Below are positions 1-8,507 of a DNA stretch of 64,000 bases, piece after piece. The notes below the pieces were generated by a model. That model ran no database searches and was not told the DNA's origin. It worked only from the letters and a program-made list of their open reading frames with translations. The translations under genes were made by a program, and so were the position numbers. The DNA is from Methanogranum sp963676045 (GTDB lineage Archaea; Thermoplasmatota; Thermoplasmata; Methanomassiliicoccales; Methanomethylophilaceae): assembly GCA_963676045.1 (NCBI GenBank), contig OY780938.1:1178001-1242000 (forward strand), written 5' to 3'. Within the stretch, counting starts at the first letter, position 1. Each line of letters starts with the position of its first letter.

Positions 1-1243
1 TCATCAGACTGCTGAAACTTGTCCTGAAAAGGTCCTCCATGAGGTCACCGGACAGTTTGAGTCTCTTGTTTGCATAGTGGTCCTTGTCGTCTTCCTTTCT
101 CTTGTTGAGTGAAAGCTCAAGGACTGAACGTGCGATACGCCCTAGGAATATCGCCTTCTTCATGCGGTCCTCTGCAGTGTCACCGAGGTGCGGGAGCAAA
201 GACCTGTCGAGTATGGACTCGACCTTCTTCGTCCTGTACTCCTTTGCCTGACCTGCTGCGAAGTTCCTCTCCAAGAACAATATTGCGTCCTCGGTGGTAT
301 GATAACCGTTGGGGGGGAATGTCTTCTTGTCGAGAGAGGCCTCGATATTGGAATAGACGATGTTGGCCATCTCCTCATCGGAGACGATCGTATCGTAGAT
401 GTCCTTATCCGACTCCATTCCCAATGCCTTCATCAAGGCTACCAATGGGATCGAACCGGATGCTACGGGAACGGAGACCATTACCATTCCGTCCTTCTTC
501 TTCTCTACGAGAGTCAGTGCACGGTATCCATCCTTTTGAGAGAAAACCTTTGCGATCTCGACGGCTGCACCGTACTTCTCGTTGTATTCTACCATTATTC
601 TGTTGGGGGCGAGATCCTCTAATGTTATCAGGACCCTCTCTGTCCCCCCGATTATGAAGTAACCTCCAGGCTCCCTGGGGTCCTCCTTCTGTTTCATGAG
701 CTCGTGCGCATACTCCTCATCCGAGAGCATGCGGTCCATATTGGATTCCATGACGCCGTGGTTAAGATTGCATCCCCTGGACTTTACCATCATCGGAAGG
801 TCCCCGACATGCACCCAACCTCCGTTCTCGACATTATCGAGCTCTATGCCGTCCTCGAATACCTCAAAATGGACATAGACTGGAGACATGTAGTTGAGAT
901 TCCTCAATCTGGCCTCCATTGGGGTATGCTCATGGCTGTATCCGTTCGCCTCCATTACAGTGGGCGGCTCTATCTTTATTGTTGGCTTAGCGGCTGGATC
1001 GATGGCCCCATCATCGTTCCTCTTTCTCCCTATGTGAATCTCTATGTTCCTTCCACCGGTGCGCTCTGGATCGAGAATGATCACTCCGCGCTGTGCGTCA
1101 TCGGTCGGAACCCTGATATCGTCCACGATCCTTTGCATCCTGCTGTTGGGATTGCCCGCATATGCAAGGAAATCATCAAAGGATGAAATGTGGTGGTTCA
1201 CGATATTTCTGTCGGCAAAGTATAATTTTACTAAATCCCTCAA
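1..1243 (-). CDS. rpoB2: DNA-directed RNA polymerase subunit B'' (N-terminal half of beta), partial
   Basis: The reverse strand is open from about 1243 to the window edge, giving some 414 residues; the C-terminal part lies outside. The product begins LRDLVKLYFADRNIVNHHIS and contains FIIGGTERVLI and, near the edge, LMEDLFRTSF, all typical of the lobe and protrusion region of archaeal RpoB''. It forms half of the second-largest catalytic RNA polymerase subunit, which is split in two genes in many methanogens. I chose the TTG at 1243: it starts just after the rpoH stop, and GGTGAT overlapping that stop can serve as ribosome binding site. Whether the gene is split or fused to B' cannot be seen here, so B'' is the likelier but not the only reading. 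Confidence 0.93.
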   Translation of the reverse strand, partial: MRDLVKLYFADRNIVNHHISSFDDFLAYAGNPNSRMQRIVDDIRVPTDDAQRGVIILDPERTGGRNIEIHIGRKRNDDGAIDPAAKPTIKIEPPTVMEANGYSHEHTPMEARLRNLNYMSPVYVHFEVFEDGIELDNVENGGWVHVGDLPMMVKSRGCNLNHGVMESNMDRMLSDEEYAHELMKQKEDPREPGGYFIIGGTERVLITLEDLAPNRIMVEYNEKYGAAVEIAKVFSQKDGYRALTLVEKKKDGMVMVSVPVASGSIPLVALMKALGMESDKDIYDTIVSDEEMANIVYSNIEASLDKKTFPPNGYHTTEDAILFLERNFAAGQAKEYRTKKVESILDRSLLPHLGDTAEDRMKKAIFLGRIARSVLELSLNKRKEDDKDHYANKRLKLSGDLMEDLFRTSFSSLM

Positions 1244-1247
1244 AAAA

Positions 1248-1523
1248 TCACCCTTTAGTTACTAGCCTATAGGCGACGAATTCCTGTGCTGTTTCGCTTT
1301 TCCTAACGATCTTGACAATACGACCCTCAGCGATAGGGCCGTATATGCTTTCAAGAACTTTGATGCCTGCATCGCTGTTCCTTATCTTCGGAAGCTGGTC
1401 ACGTGTCATACCCATTTTATTGAGAATTTCCTCAGCCTCTTCCTCAGATAGAAGGTGATGCTCAGGCACCAAAACGTGCTTGAGAACATTGAACGAGATA
1501 TTGTCTGATACCAAATGATTCAC
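1248..1523 (-). CDS. rpoH: DNA-directed RNA polymerase subunit H (Rpb5-like)
   Basis: The 91-residue protein matches the archaeal RpoH assembly module: NVLKHVLVPEHHLLSEEEAE near the N-terminus, QLPKIRNSDAG in the middle and an ending close to VAYRLV. RpoH joins the lower jaw of RNA polymerase. It lies immediately upstream of rpoB'', the standard archaeal order H-B''-B'-A'-A''. The frame opens with GTG at 1523; a TTG three codons later is preceded by GGTGAATCAT and may be the true start, because many RpoH proteins begin right at the FNVLKH strand. Confidence 0.95.
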   Translation of the reverse strand: MNHLVSDNISFNVLKHVLVPEHHLLSEEEAEEILNKMGMTRDQLPKIRNSDAGIKVLESIYGPIAEGRIVKIVRKSETAQEFVAYRLVTKG

Positions 1524-1633
1524 CTGCCAATTGCCCCGCTCCCGGTCAGCGGGAAATGCGTTTAAGAATTACGCTAATTGTTGTTTTGTTCCTCATACTT
1601 GATCCGCCGTTCGATCGCTCATGAAGAGACCAG

Positions 1634-1707
1634 CGGGCCTGAAGGGATTCGAACCCTTGACCACCTGATTAAAAGTCAGATGCTCTACCTAGCTGAGCTA
1701 CAGGCCC
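1634..1707 (-). tRNA. tRNA-Lys (TTT)
   Basis: The cloverleaf folds on the reverse strand with acceptor arms GGGCCTG/CAGGCCC (1701-1707 with 1635-1641), anticodon arm CTGAC-TTTTAAT-CAG and T loop TTCGAAT. The anticodon is TTT, for lysine. No intron. Unlike the other tRNAs in this window, the CCA end is not encoded: CTG follows the discriminator G. Confidence 0.96.
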
Positions 1708-1883
1708 TTGGATATCTTAAAGCTTGTATTTCGGGAGGAACATTTCCTTCTATATAATACCTCCTCACGTCCAATAAATATTAATCTAAATTTAGATGAA
1801 TATAATGCCAAAATCGGTAAAAACATTATCTTTTTTTGATATCTATGAAGTAAAGACGCCTATTGATAAGGTTCGATAAGATG

Positions 1884-1899
1884 TATATCATATATGAAA
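1884..1899 (+). promoter_or_regulatory. TATA-like element upstream of cdc48
   Basis: The 246 bp between tRNA-Lys and cdc48 are AT-rich and hold no gene. A TATATCATATATG stretch about 60 bp before the cdc48 start is the best TATA-box candidate. It would give a short leader of some 30-35 nt. Assigned by pattern only. Confidence 0.4.
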
Positions 1900-1953
1900 A
1901 ATCAATCTTGCCTTCCCTCATAATGAAATATCCATAATGCTTTCAGCGTGATA

Positions 1954-4149
1954 ATGGTAAATTACCTAGAACTCAAGGTCGCGATGGCCAAATCACAGAC
2001 CGAGGCAGGGTATGGAAGGGCTAGAATGGACAGCAGGTCCCGTAGTACTTTGAAGCTCGACCTAGGGGATGCCATAGAGATTCTAGGAAAAAAGACGGCC
2101 GTGGCAAAGGTATTCAAAAGCGATCTAGAAGATGAGGGACTGGGACTGATACGCATCGACGGCCTTACAAGGACGAGCGCCGGCGTCAGTGTAGATGAGA
2201 ATGTAAAAGTACGTAAGGTCCTGCCACAGCACGCGGAGAAACTCGTACTCGCCCCTAATATTGCAGAAGGGAAATCGATACGTTTTGAAAATGGCATAGA
2301 GAATGTGTTCAGGAACGGTCTTATGAATCGCCCACTGATGAAAGGAATCGACATTCTGGTGCCAAACATAGCCCTTATGGGCAATCGCTCCACTTTCACG
2401 GTCCTATCCACTGTTCCAGAGGGTCCAGTGATCGTCGGGATAGATACGGAGATACAGTTGATGAGGGAACCTTTGAAAGAAAGGACCGAGACGTATCTGG
2501 GACAGACGACGTATGATGATATCGGCGGTCTAAATGATGAACTCAAACGTATAAGGGAGATGATAGAGCTCCCTCTCAAACATCCTGAGATATTCGATAG
2601 GATGGGGATATCTGCGCCAAAGGGAGTATTGATGTATGGGCCGCCTGGAACAGGAAAGACCCTCATAGCAGAGGCTGTGGCCAACGAATCCGGGGCCTCC
2701 TTCTACAATATACGAGGTCCAGAGATCATGGGTCGCTATTACGGGCAAAGTGAGGAACGTCTAAGGGAGATCTTCAAAGAAGCTCAGGAAAACGCCCCCA
2801 GCATAATATTCCTCGACGAGATAGATTCCATAGCGCCAAGCAGGGACGAGGTATCCGGAGAGGTCGAAAGGCGCGTAGTGGCGCAATTGCTGACACTGAT
2901 GGACGGAATGGGAGGGAGAGGGAATGTTATCGTCATTGGAGCGACCAATCGCGAGGATTCCTTGGACCCAGCACTGAGAAGGCCTGGAAGATTTGACCGT
3001 GAAATAGAGATCGGCGTACCTAACAGGAAAGGACGGAAATCAATACTGGAGGTGCATACAAGGGACATGCCTTTGGCAGAGGATGTTGACCTCGATGTTC
3101 TCGCCAGCATGACCCAGGGATTCGTTGGCGCAGATCTCGCAGCACTTGCACGTGAATCGGCGATGAAATGCCTAAGCGGATACATACCACACCTGGACCT
3201 CGACAAGCCGATACCTCAAACGACCTTGAAAGAGATAAAGGTTAAAATGTCTGATTTCAAAGATGCGCTCAATGAGATAGAGCCATCGGGGATGAGGGAG
3301 GTGTTCGTTGAGATACCCAAGATCACCTGGGCTGACATCGGGGGCCTGGATGTAATCAGGAAAGAGATCGAGGAAGCATTCATACCCACGGAAGAGAAGA
3401 AATCCTTTGAAAGGTTGGGCATAGAACCAGGTAAAGCGATACTTCTGTATGGACCCCCTGGAACAGGTAAGACGATGATCGCCAAGGCTGTTGCAAATGA
3501 ATCGGGAGCGAACTTCATTTCCGTAAGCGGCCCTGAGATCGCAAGCAAATGGATGGGCGAAAGCGAGATGGCCATAAGGAAGATCTTCAAAAAAGCTAAA
3601 CAGATGGCCCCGAGCATAATCTTCTTCGATGAGATCGACTCCATAGCCCCCAAACGCGGAAGCGGTGATTCACAGGCTTGGGAGAGGGTCGTAGCGCAAC
3701 TGTTGACCGCGATGGATGGCATCGAAGGCCTGAATCATGTGATGATCATGGCAGCCACCAACAGGCCCGATATGATAGACCCTGCACTGTTGAGGCCTGG
3801 AAGGATGGACAGGATGATATTGGTTGGAAAACCCGATCTCGATGCCAGAATGAGCATACTGAAGGTCCATACGAAGAGGATGCCCCTTCAAGATGTGGAT
3901 CTAATGGGGATATCCCGGGAAACAGACGGATTCGTAGGTGCGGACCTGGCTGCCTTATGCAGAGAAGCGGGCATGTTGGCATATTACGAGAACAACGATG
4001 CAGAGGTCGTGTGTCAGAAACACTTTGACGGAGCACTTAAAAATATAAGGCCGTCCATCGATGAGAACACGTTCAGGAACTATGAGAACATGGGAAAAGA
4101 GATAAGAAAACGTAAAAGCGGATGGAATGACATCCCGTTCTATGGGTGA
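1954..4149 (+). CDS. cdc48: Cdc48/VAT-type AAA+ ATPase
   Basis: Double-AAA unfoldase of about 731 residues, the archaeal p97/VAT homolog, which unfolds proteins for the proteasome. The N-terminal double-psi-barrel domain (LELKVAMAKSQTEAG, VKVRKVLP) occupies about 1-185. Two AAA modules follow with Walker A GPPGTGKT near residues 229 and 500, and Walker B IIFLDEIDSI and IIFFDEIDSI, each with arginine-finger regions. The C-terminus NDIPFYG ends in a hydrophobic-Tyr-any (HbYX) motif, known from proteasome activators to dock on the 20S ring. ATG 1954 was preferred over GTG 1948 because homologs begin just before the LELKVA strand. The stop overlaps the ribosome binding site of the next gene, so the two are probably co-transcribed. 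Confidence 0.96.
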   Translation: MVNYLELKVAMAKSQTEAGYGRARMDSRSRSTLKLDLGDAIEILGKKTAVAKVFKSDLEDEGLGLIRIDGLTRTSAGVSVDENVKVRKVLPQHAEKLVLAPNIAEGKSIRFENGIENVFRNGLMNRPLMKGIDILVPNIALMGNRSTFTVLSTVPEGPVIVGIDTEIQLMREPLKERTETYLGQTTYDDIGGLNDELKRIREMIELPLKHPEIFDRMGISAPKGVLMYGPPGTGKTLIAEAVANESGASFYNIRGPEIMGRYYGQSEERLREIFKEAQENAPSIIFLDEIDSIAPSRDEVSGEVERRVVAQLLTLMDGMGGRGNVIVIGATNREDSLDPALRRPGRFDREIEIGVPNRKGRKSILEVHTRDMPLAEDVDLDVLASMTQGFVGADLAALARESAMKCLSGYIPHLDLDKPIPQTTLKEIKVKMSDFKDALNEIEPSGMREVFVEIPKITWADIGGLDVIRKEIEEAFIPTEEKKSFERLGIEPGKAILLYGPPGTGKTMIAKAVANESGANFISVSGPEIASKWMGESEMAIRKIFKKAKQMAPSIIFFDEIDSIAPKRGSGDSQAWERVVAQLLTAMDGIEGLNHVMIMAATNRPDMIDPALLRPGRMDRMILVGKPDLDARMSILKVHTKRMPLQDVDLMGISRETDGFVGADLAALCREAGMLAYYENNDAEVVCQKHFDGALKNIRPSIDENTFRNYENMGKEIRKRKSGWNDIPFYG

Positions 4150-4153
4150 TCGA

Positions 4154-4393
4154 ATGACAGATAAATTCCTAACCAGAGAACTCATCGGCAAGAAGGTCGA
4201 GACCGTAGGTGGAAAAAAGATCGGGACGCTATCGGACATCGTGGTGAATTGTGACAACGGCACGATAAAATATCTTCTGATAAAGACAGATGGAACCTTG
4301 TTGAACAGCACTCAAAAGGTCGATGAGGCCGGACGCCTGGTCATAACCACGGAAAAGATCAGGGTGGAAGAAGATAGGATAGTAATCAATTGA
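4154..4393 (+). CDS. PRC-barrel domain protein (79 aa)
   Basis: The 79-residue protein is a single PRC-barrel: LIGKKVETVGGKKIGTLSDI, then IKYLLIKTDG and a closing strand. PRC-barrels are small beta barrels used in photosynthetic reaction centres, RimM and archaeal cell-division adaptors. The start ATG 4154 has GGTGATCG directly upstream, overlapping the cdc48 stop, which indicates translational coupling. Its 3' end overlaps the opposite-strand elp3 by 8 bp. A second PRC-barrel gene lies at 8253-8507. The partner is unknown. Confidence 0.85.
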   Translation: MTDKFLTRELIGKKVETVGGKKIGTLSDIVVNCDNGTIKYLLIKTDGTLLNSTQKVDEAGRLVITTEKIRVEEDRIVIN

Positions 4394-5921
4394 GGCGCTT
4401 TATCATATAAGGCGCATCCAAATGGTATCCTAATGATTCGTAATACTTCCTGACCCCTACGCCGCTCGTTATCCTGATATGCGTCTTTCCATCCTTTATT
4501 GCGAGATCCTCTGCATCAGCCACCAATTCCTTTCCGAAACCACGATGCTGCCAATCCTCCCCCGTAGTACCGATGGATGCGATCTTTCCAAAGATCTTCA
4601 ACTCGCGTATCGTAGCTGTATCGGTATGATCCGTCCTCAAACGGACATAACCTATCAAAGAATCATCGTATTCGAGTGCTATGAACCTCTCCAGCCCACC
4701 GCTGGCCTCATACTCTGTCATCTTCTTCTTGACAAGTGATGTGTTTTCAAGCAACGCACCTGTATGGCCGACCTCGCGACATCTTATGCAACGGCATTCT
4801 CTGCCTGTAACTTCCATATGATCCTGCACAAGTTGCCTTATGTTCGACTTCAATATTCCCGCTGAGATCTCTGGAACCGGTATATCCCTTTGAATACGCT
4901 GGATGCGCACATACTCTGGTACGCCCGCTTTCATCTTGGAAAGAAGCTCGACGGCAGTCTCCACATCCATCGGAGTATACTCTCCTGCCCTCCACATGTC
5001 GTAGAGTTTGGTGCCTTCCACCACAAGCGTCGGATAGAACTTCAACATGTCCGGACGGAAATCAGGGTCATCGAAGACCCGTCTGAAGCATTTCAGGTCG
5101 TTTTCAGGTGTGGACCCCGGAAGACCTGGCATTATGTGATAGCATACCTTGAGGCCGTGATCCTTACATGCTTTCGTCGATCTTATGACGGCGTCGATGC
5201 CATGTCCGCGGTCCACTCCGGCCAATATCTCATCATCGAGTATCTGGACGCCGAGCTCCACCCTCGTGGCCCCTAACCTCATCGCCGTCTCTATCTGTTG
5301 ATCGTTGAACACATCGGGACGCGTCTCCACGGTGAGGCCGATGCATCTGTTCTCTGCTGTCTCGTTCGATCTCTGTGCATCGAGTAAATTTGCTGAATCC
5401 GCACCGTTCATTGCATCGAAGCACCTGCGGACGAACCATTCCTGATAATCGATATCCCTGGATGTGAACGTGCCGCCCATTATTATCAGGTCTATTTTGT
5501 CCGTCTTATGCCCTATGGCGGTAAGCTGCTGTATCCTATCCTTGACCTGCTCGTATGGGTCGAACCTGTTCCTCTCCGCACGTCTGGCGGCGGGCTCCTT
5601 CCCTGTATAGGATTGCGGAGAACCGTTGTCGACCCCTCCGGGACAATAGGAGCATTTTCCATGAGGGCACGGGAATGGCGAGGTCATGACCGCGACCACG
5701 GCGACGCCGCTGCTTGTCCTCATCGGTTTCTTGATCAAGAATGGCTCTAGCAATTTACGGTCCTCGGGCGATACATCGGCGAGGATCTGAGAATTGGAAG
5801 GTATGTCCGCCAATCCCATCCTCTGACAGAGCTTTATCTTGAATCTTTGAAGCTCGTCACGGTCCTTTATGATGCCATCCTTAACGGCATTGATCATGAT
5901 GGAATTGAATTCTGAGGCCAT
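4386..5921 (-). CDS. elp3: tRNA uridine(34) 5-carboxymethylaminomethyl synthase Elp3
   Basis: Archaeal Elp3 of about 511 residues: a radical-SAM domain with the family cluster motif CPHGKCSYCPGG near residue 85-96, followed by a C-terminal GNAT acetyltransferase domain (GFGKELVADAEDLA, KYYESLGYHLD). It uses acetyl-CoA and SAM to build cm5U at wobble position 34 of tRNAs and acts without other Elongator subunits in archaea. A TTG at 5954 would add 11 arginine-rich residues and overlap the upstream gene by 23 bp; ATG 5921 fits the homologs better. Downstream of, and probably co-transcribed with, the winged-helix gene at 5932-6354. Confidence 0.95.
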   Translation of the reverse strand: MASEFNSIMINAVKDGIIKDRDELQRFKIKLCQRMGLADIPSNSQILADVSPEDRKLLEPFLIKKPMRTSSGVAVVAVMTSPFPCPHGKCSYCPGGVDNGSPQSYTGKEPAARRAERNRFDPYEQVKDRIQQLTAIGHKTDKIDLIIMGGTFTSRDIDYQEWFVRRCFDAMNGADSANLLDAQRSNETAENRCIGLTVETRPDVFNDQQIETAMRLGATRVELGVQILDDEILAGVDRGHGIDAVIRSTKACKDHGLKVCYHIMPGLPGSTPENDLKCFRRVFDDPDFRPDMLKFYPTLVVEGTKLYDMWRAGEYTPMDVETAVELLSKMKAGVPEYVRIQRIQRDIPVPEISAGILKSNIRQLVQDHMEVTGRECRCIRCREVGHTGALLENTSLVKKKMTEYEASGGLERFIALEYDDSLIGYVRLRTDHTDTATIRELKIFGKIASIGTTGEDWQHRGFGKELVADAEDLAIKDGKTHIRITSGVGVRKYYESLGYHLDAPYMIKRLN

Positions 5922-5931
5922 GCGGGTCAGC

Positions 5932-6354
5932 TCATTCCTTCTGCGTCTTCGCAAGATTTTGGAAATGCTCAGCAGTTCTCTTGTAATTGTCCATCGCCAT
6001 GCTCACGTTGGCCTCTGTGAAACTCCAGGCCTTGGAAAGGTCCCCGTACCTTATGCGGTATCCCTTCCTTATCGCACCGTCGAACTCCACATCCAGGCTT
6101 TCCAAGAGGTCCATGGACTTCAGCTTGTTTATATGACGATATATGGTCGGTTTGGTCGTGTTCAACAAAGAAGCCAATTCCTCCACCGCCCACGCCTTAC
6201 CTGTATTGGCCATGAAATAATCCATGAAAAGACGATAGGGGACGCTGTCCCTTACATTTGTGGCCGATGTCTTTGGGTCATACCCCTTCGGTATATATCC
6301 GATCTGCATGAGAAAGGTCTCAGCAACAACATTGATGTCTGAGACCGCACTCAT
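5932..6354 (-). CDS. Winged-helix transcriptional regulator (ArsR-like)
   Basis: 140 residues with a clear winged helix in the middle: AWAVEELASLLNTTKPTIYR as helix-turn-helix, then HINKLKSMDLLES and a wing rich in charged residues (FDGAIRKGYRIRYGD). The C-terminal helix may dimerise. Ligand and targets are not evident. It lies directly upstream of elp3 on the same strand. A TTAATATAAC TATA-like element sits about 75 bp upstream, and a perfect palindrome GTTCGAAC (6378-6385) lies between that element and the start, a possible autoregulatory site. Confidence 0.8.
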   Translation of the reverse strand: MSAVSDINVVAETFLMQIGYIPKGYDPKTSATNVRDSVPYRLFMDYFMANTGKAWAVEELASLLNTTKPTIYRHINKLKSMDLLESLDVEFDGAIRKGYRIRYGDLSKAWSFTEANVSMAMDNYKRTAEHFQNLAKTQKE

Positions 6355-6472
6355 TGGGGTATTGCTTACGACCTGTAGTTCGAACAGTTTAACAACTCCG
6401 ATTTGCCCTTCGTATGAATTAAGGTGTTATATTAATTTCCTTAACAGGGCGAATCGCCATCGGAGCCGAGAA

Positions 6473-6985
6473 TCACAGGAGATACTTCACTGCCTCTAAC
6501 GCCTGGATGACACTATCATATGGCATCACGGGCGATACTGGTATGGAGATTATCTTTTCGACCGTCGGTGCTATTATCGGAGCGCAGATGATCGCGATCG
6601 CCCCGTCGCGCTCGGCACGTACGGCTGCTATTATCGCATCCTCCACGGTACTGATCGCATATTCTCTGACGGCGAATCTGTTCCCTTGTATCTCCATCGC
6701 CTTCGGCATGCCCTCCATGAATCTCGGGGATGCGATAACGGCCAGGAACCTCTGATCCTCTTTCTTGTACAATATCCTCAGTACCTTGATAATCTGCCTT
6801 ACGGTCCTGAGATTTGGCTCACGCTTCTCTTCCAGGATCTTGTACATTGTGCTTTGGGAGATTCCAGATATTTGACAGAACTCGCTCAGGGACATGTCCA
6901 ACTCATCATCCAGGATGTTCTTGAACGCCTTCTGGAAACCGCCTTCTTCCCTCAACATGCTGGAAACTAGGTCCTCTATAGTCAT
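6473..6985 (-). CDS. HTH regulator with C-terminal ligand-type domain, in thioredoxin operon
   Basis: 170 residues. Residues about 25-70 form a Cro/XRE-type helix-turn-helix (LSEFCQISGISQSTMYKILE). The C-terminal half (AIAIICAPIIAPTVEKIISI, PVMPYDSVIQALEAVKYLL) resembles the conserved domain of an archaeal family of predicted HTH regulators, possibly ligand-sensing. The start codon overlaps the trxB stop in an ATGA junction, so it is translated with thioredoxin reductase. By context it may respond to redox state; that is inference only. Confidence 0.82.
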   Translation of the reverse strand: MTIEDLVSSMLREEGGFQKAFKNILDDELDMSLSEFCQISGISQSTMYKILEEKREPNLRTVRQIIKVLRILYKKEDQRFLAVIASPRFMEGMPKAMEIQGNRFAVREYAISTVEDAIIAAVRAERDGAIAIICAPIIAPTVEKIISIPVSPVMPYDSVIQALEAVKYLL

Positions 6986-7869
6986 TTCTTCCCCTTTACG
7001 TAATCTGCCGCAGATAGCCCTGCCACTGCCCCCTGGCCTACAGCCTTAGCGACCTGCCAGGGTTTTCCTGCGATATCGCCGCATGCGAAGATCCCCTCCA
7101 CATTCGTCATGCATCTCTCGGATACCTTGACGGTGTCATCTATCTCCGGCATGACTCCGAGATCCATAGCCAGGTCTGCTGACGACCTTCCGCCGAGCTC
7201 TATGAACACACCCTTTACGAATAACTCGGTACCATCATCCATGATCACCGAGGATACCTTCTCAATGCCTTTTATCTCCGTAGGCAAGGACGATACCATC
7301 TTCACGCCTGTGGCCTTGACTTTTTTAACCAATGTCGGATCGACATCGAATTCCCTTGATGCCCAATAGACCTCGGAAGCATATTTGGTCATGAATTCGG
7401 CAGAGATGGCGGCCTCTGACTCGCCGCCCACTATAATCACTGGAACGCCTTTGAAGAAATTGCAGTCACATACGGCACAATAACTGACGCCCTTGCCTAG
7501 GAACTCCTTTTCCCCGGGTACGCCCAGCTTCTTCCTCGATACGCCTGTTGCAAGTATCACCGATCTGGCGTATATGTCCTCTCCGGACTCCAATGTCACG
7601 GAGAAACCGTTCTCCAGTGACATTGCGGATATGGCATTGCTCTTGACTATCTTGACCCCTGAGGACCTTGCCTGCTCCAATGCGTTTTGAATGAGCTCCT
7701 CACCCTTTACAACCTTGGAGAATCCAAAATAGTTCTCGATGTGGGCTCCTATGAGGGCGCTGTCCATATCCTTGCCGATTATGACTGTGTCCATCTTCTT
7801 CCTGGCAGAATTTATTGCTGCCTGTAGGCCCGCTGGCCCCATTCCGATTATCAACACGTCTGCATTCAT
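6982..7869 (-). CDS. trxB: Thioredoxin reductase
   Basis: 295-residue FAD enzyme of the low-Mr thioredoxin reductase family: N-terminal dinucleotide motif GMGPAGLQAA, redox pair CAVC at residues 131/134, and C-terminal FAD motif GIFACGDIAGKPWQ. It reduces thioredoxin, encoded 3 bp upstream. The usual NADPH 2'-phosphate-binding arginines (HRR in bacterial enzymes) are absent: the corresponding strand reads VYWASREFDVDP, and the second nucleotide motif is GGESEA. As in the Thermoplasma enzyme, NADPH may therefore not be the electron donor. Confidence 0.94.
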   Translation of the reverse strand: MNADVLIIGMGPAGLQAAINSARKKMDTVIIGKDMDSALIGAHIENYFGFSKVVKGEELIQNALEQARSSGVKIVKSNAISAMSLENGFSVTLESGEDIYARSVILATGVSRKKLGVPGEKEFLGKGVSYCAVCDCNFFKGVPVIIVGGESEAAISAEFMTKYASEVYWASREFDVDPTLVKKVKATGVKMVSSLPTEIKGIEKVSSVIMDDGTELFVKGVFIELGGRSSADLAMDLGVMPEIDDTVKVSERCMTNVEGIFACGDIAGKPWQVAKAVGQGAVAGLSAADYVKGKK

Positions 7870-7872
7870 GGA

Positions 7873-8184
7873 TCAAAGCTTACCGAGATAGGATAGTATA
7901 TCTTCCTTAGGCCTTAGGCCGACAAGGGAGTCGACGTGGACCTTGTCCTTGAACACCAATAATGTAGGTATCGCATTGATGGAGAACCTTGCCGCTATTG
8001 CATGGTTATCATCGGTGTTGAGCTTTGCAACACCTACCTTCCCATTAAGCTCATTTGCCAGCTCTTCAATTATCGGGCCCATCCTTCTGCAGGGACCGCA
8101 CCAAGGCGCCCAACAATCGATGATCACGATCTTGTGCTCTTCAACGAACTTATCGAAGTTCTGACTTGTTAATTCTGTGACCAT
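7873..8184 (-). CDS. trxA: Thioredoxin
   Basis: 103-residue thioredoxin with the active site WAPWCGPCRRM and the cis-proline loop INAIPTLLVF. It is a general dithiol reductant and is first in the operon trxA-trxB-regulator. ATG 8184 was chosen over a start nine codons upstream because GGTGAACTT precedes it at the right spacing. A symmetric TATA box (8218-8225) lies about 35 bp upstream. Confidence 0.95.
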   Translation of the reverse strand: MVTELTSQNFDKFVEEHKIVIIDCWAPWCGPCRRMGPIIEELANELNGKVGVAKLNTDDNHAIAARFSINAIPTLLVFKDKVHVDSLVGLRPKEDILSYLGKL

Positions 8185-8217
8185 AAGTTCACCAACTCCC
8201 ATTATCGCCACAGCAGG

Positions 8218-8225
8218 TTATATAA
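8218..8225. promoter_or_regulatory. Symmetric TATA box shared by trxA and PRC-barrel gene
   Basis: TTATATAA is a perfect palindrome in the 68 bp between the divergent starts at 8184 (-) and 8253 (+). It is spaced for transcription in both directions: about 28 bp from the PRC-barrel ATG, which would make that mRNA leaderless, and about 34 bp from the thioredoxin ATG. Confidence 0.6.
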
Positions 8226-8252
8226 CTTTAGAAACATGATACCGCAGTCAGA

Positions 8253-8507
8253 ATGCTAGACACGCTCAGCAATATCAAAGGATTGGAAATTTACTCTCCA
8301 AATGGGACATTCATTGGAATTGTGGATGAGCTCATAATAGACATCCCGAACATGCGTATCGACGGGATATTCGTAAATGACGTTAACCCGGCATTGGCCG
8401 ACGAGAACGTTTCCATAAGCATTCCGTTCAGATGGATAAAGAGCATAGGGGATGTTATTCTACTGAACGCCTTCCCGGAGGACAGGATACACGGCATCAC
8501 GAGATGA
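8253..8507 (+). CDS. PRC-barrel domain protein (84 aa)
   Basis: 84 residues forming one PRC-barrel: LEIYSPNGTFIGIVDELIID, then MRIDGIFV and IPFRWIKSIGDVILLN. Similar in size and layout to the protein at 4154-4393 but clearly diverged from it. Some archaeal PRC-barrel proteins (CdpB) work in FtsZ-based cell division; membership in that group is not shown here. The transcript is probably leaderless, from the shared TATA box. The 3' end overlaps the opposite-strand HD gene by 11 bp. Confidence 0.8.
   Translation: MLDTLSNIKGLEIYSPNGTFIGIVDELIIDIPNMRIDGIFVNDVNPALADENVSISIPFRWIKSIGDVILLNAFPEDRIHGITR

Noticed and set aside
109..657. Long forward-strand open frame of 182 codons
   Set aside because: It lies antisense to rpoB''; its product is Arg/Pro/Ser-rich with no domain, typical of a shadow frame over a real gene.
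1962..2684. 240-codon reverse frame inside cdc48
   Set aside because: Ser/Pro-rich antisense shadow of the AAA+ coding sequence; no ribosome binding site or recognisable motif.
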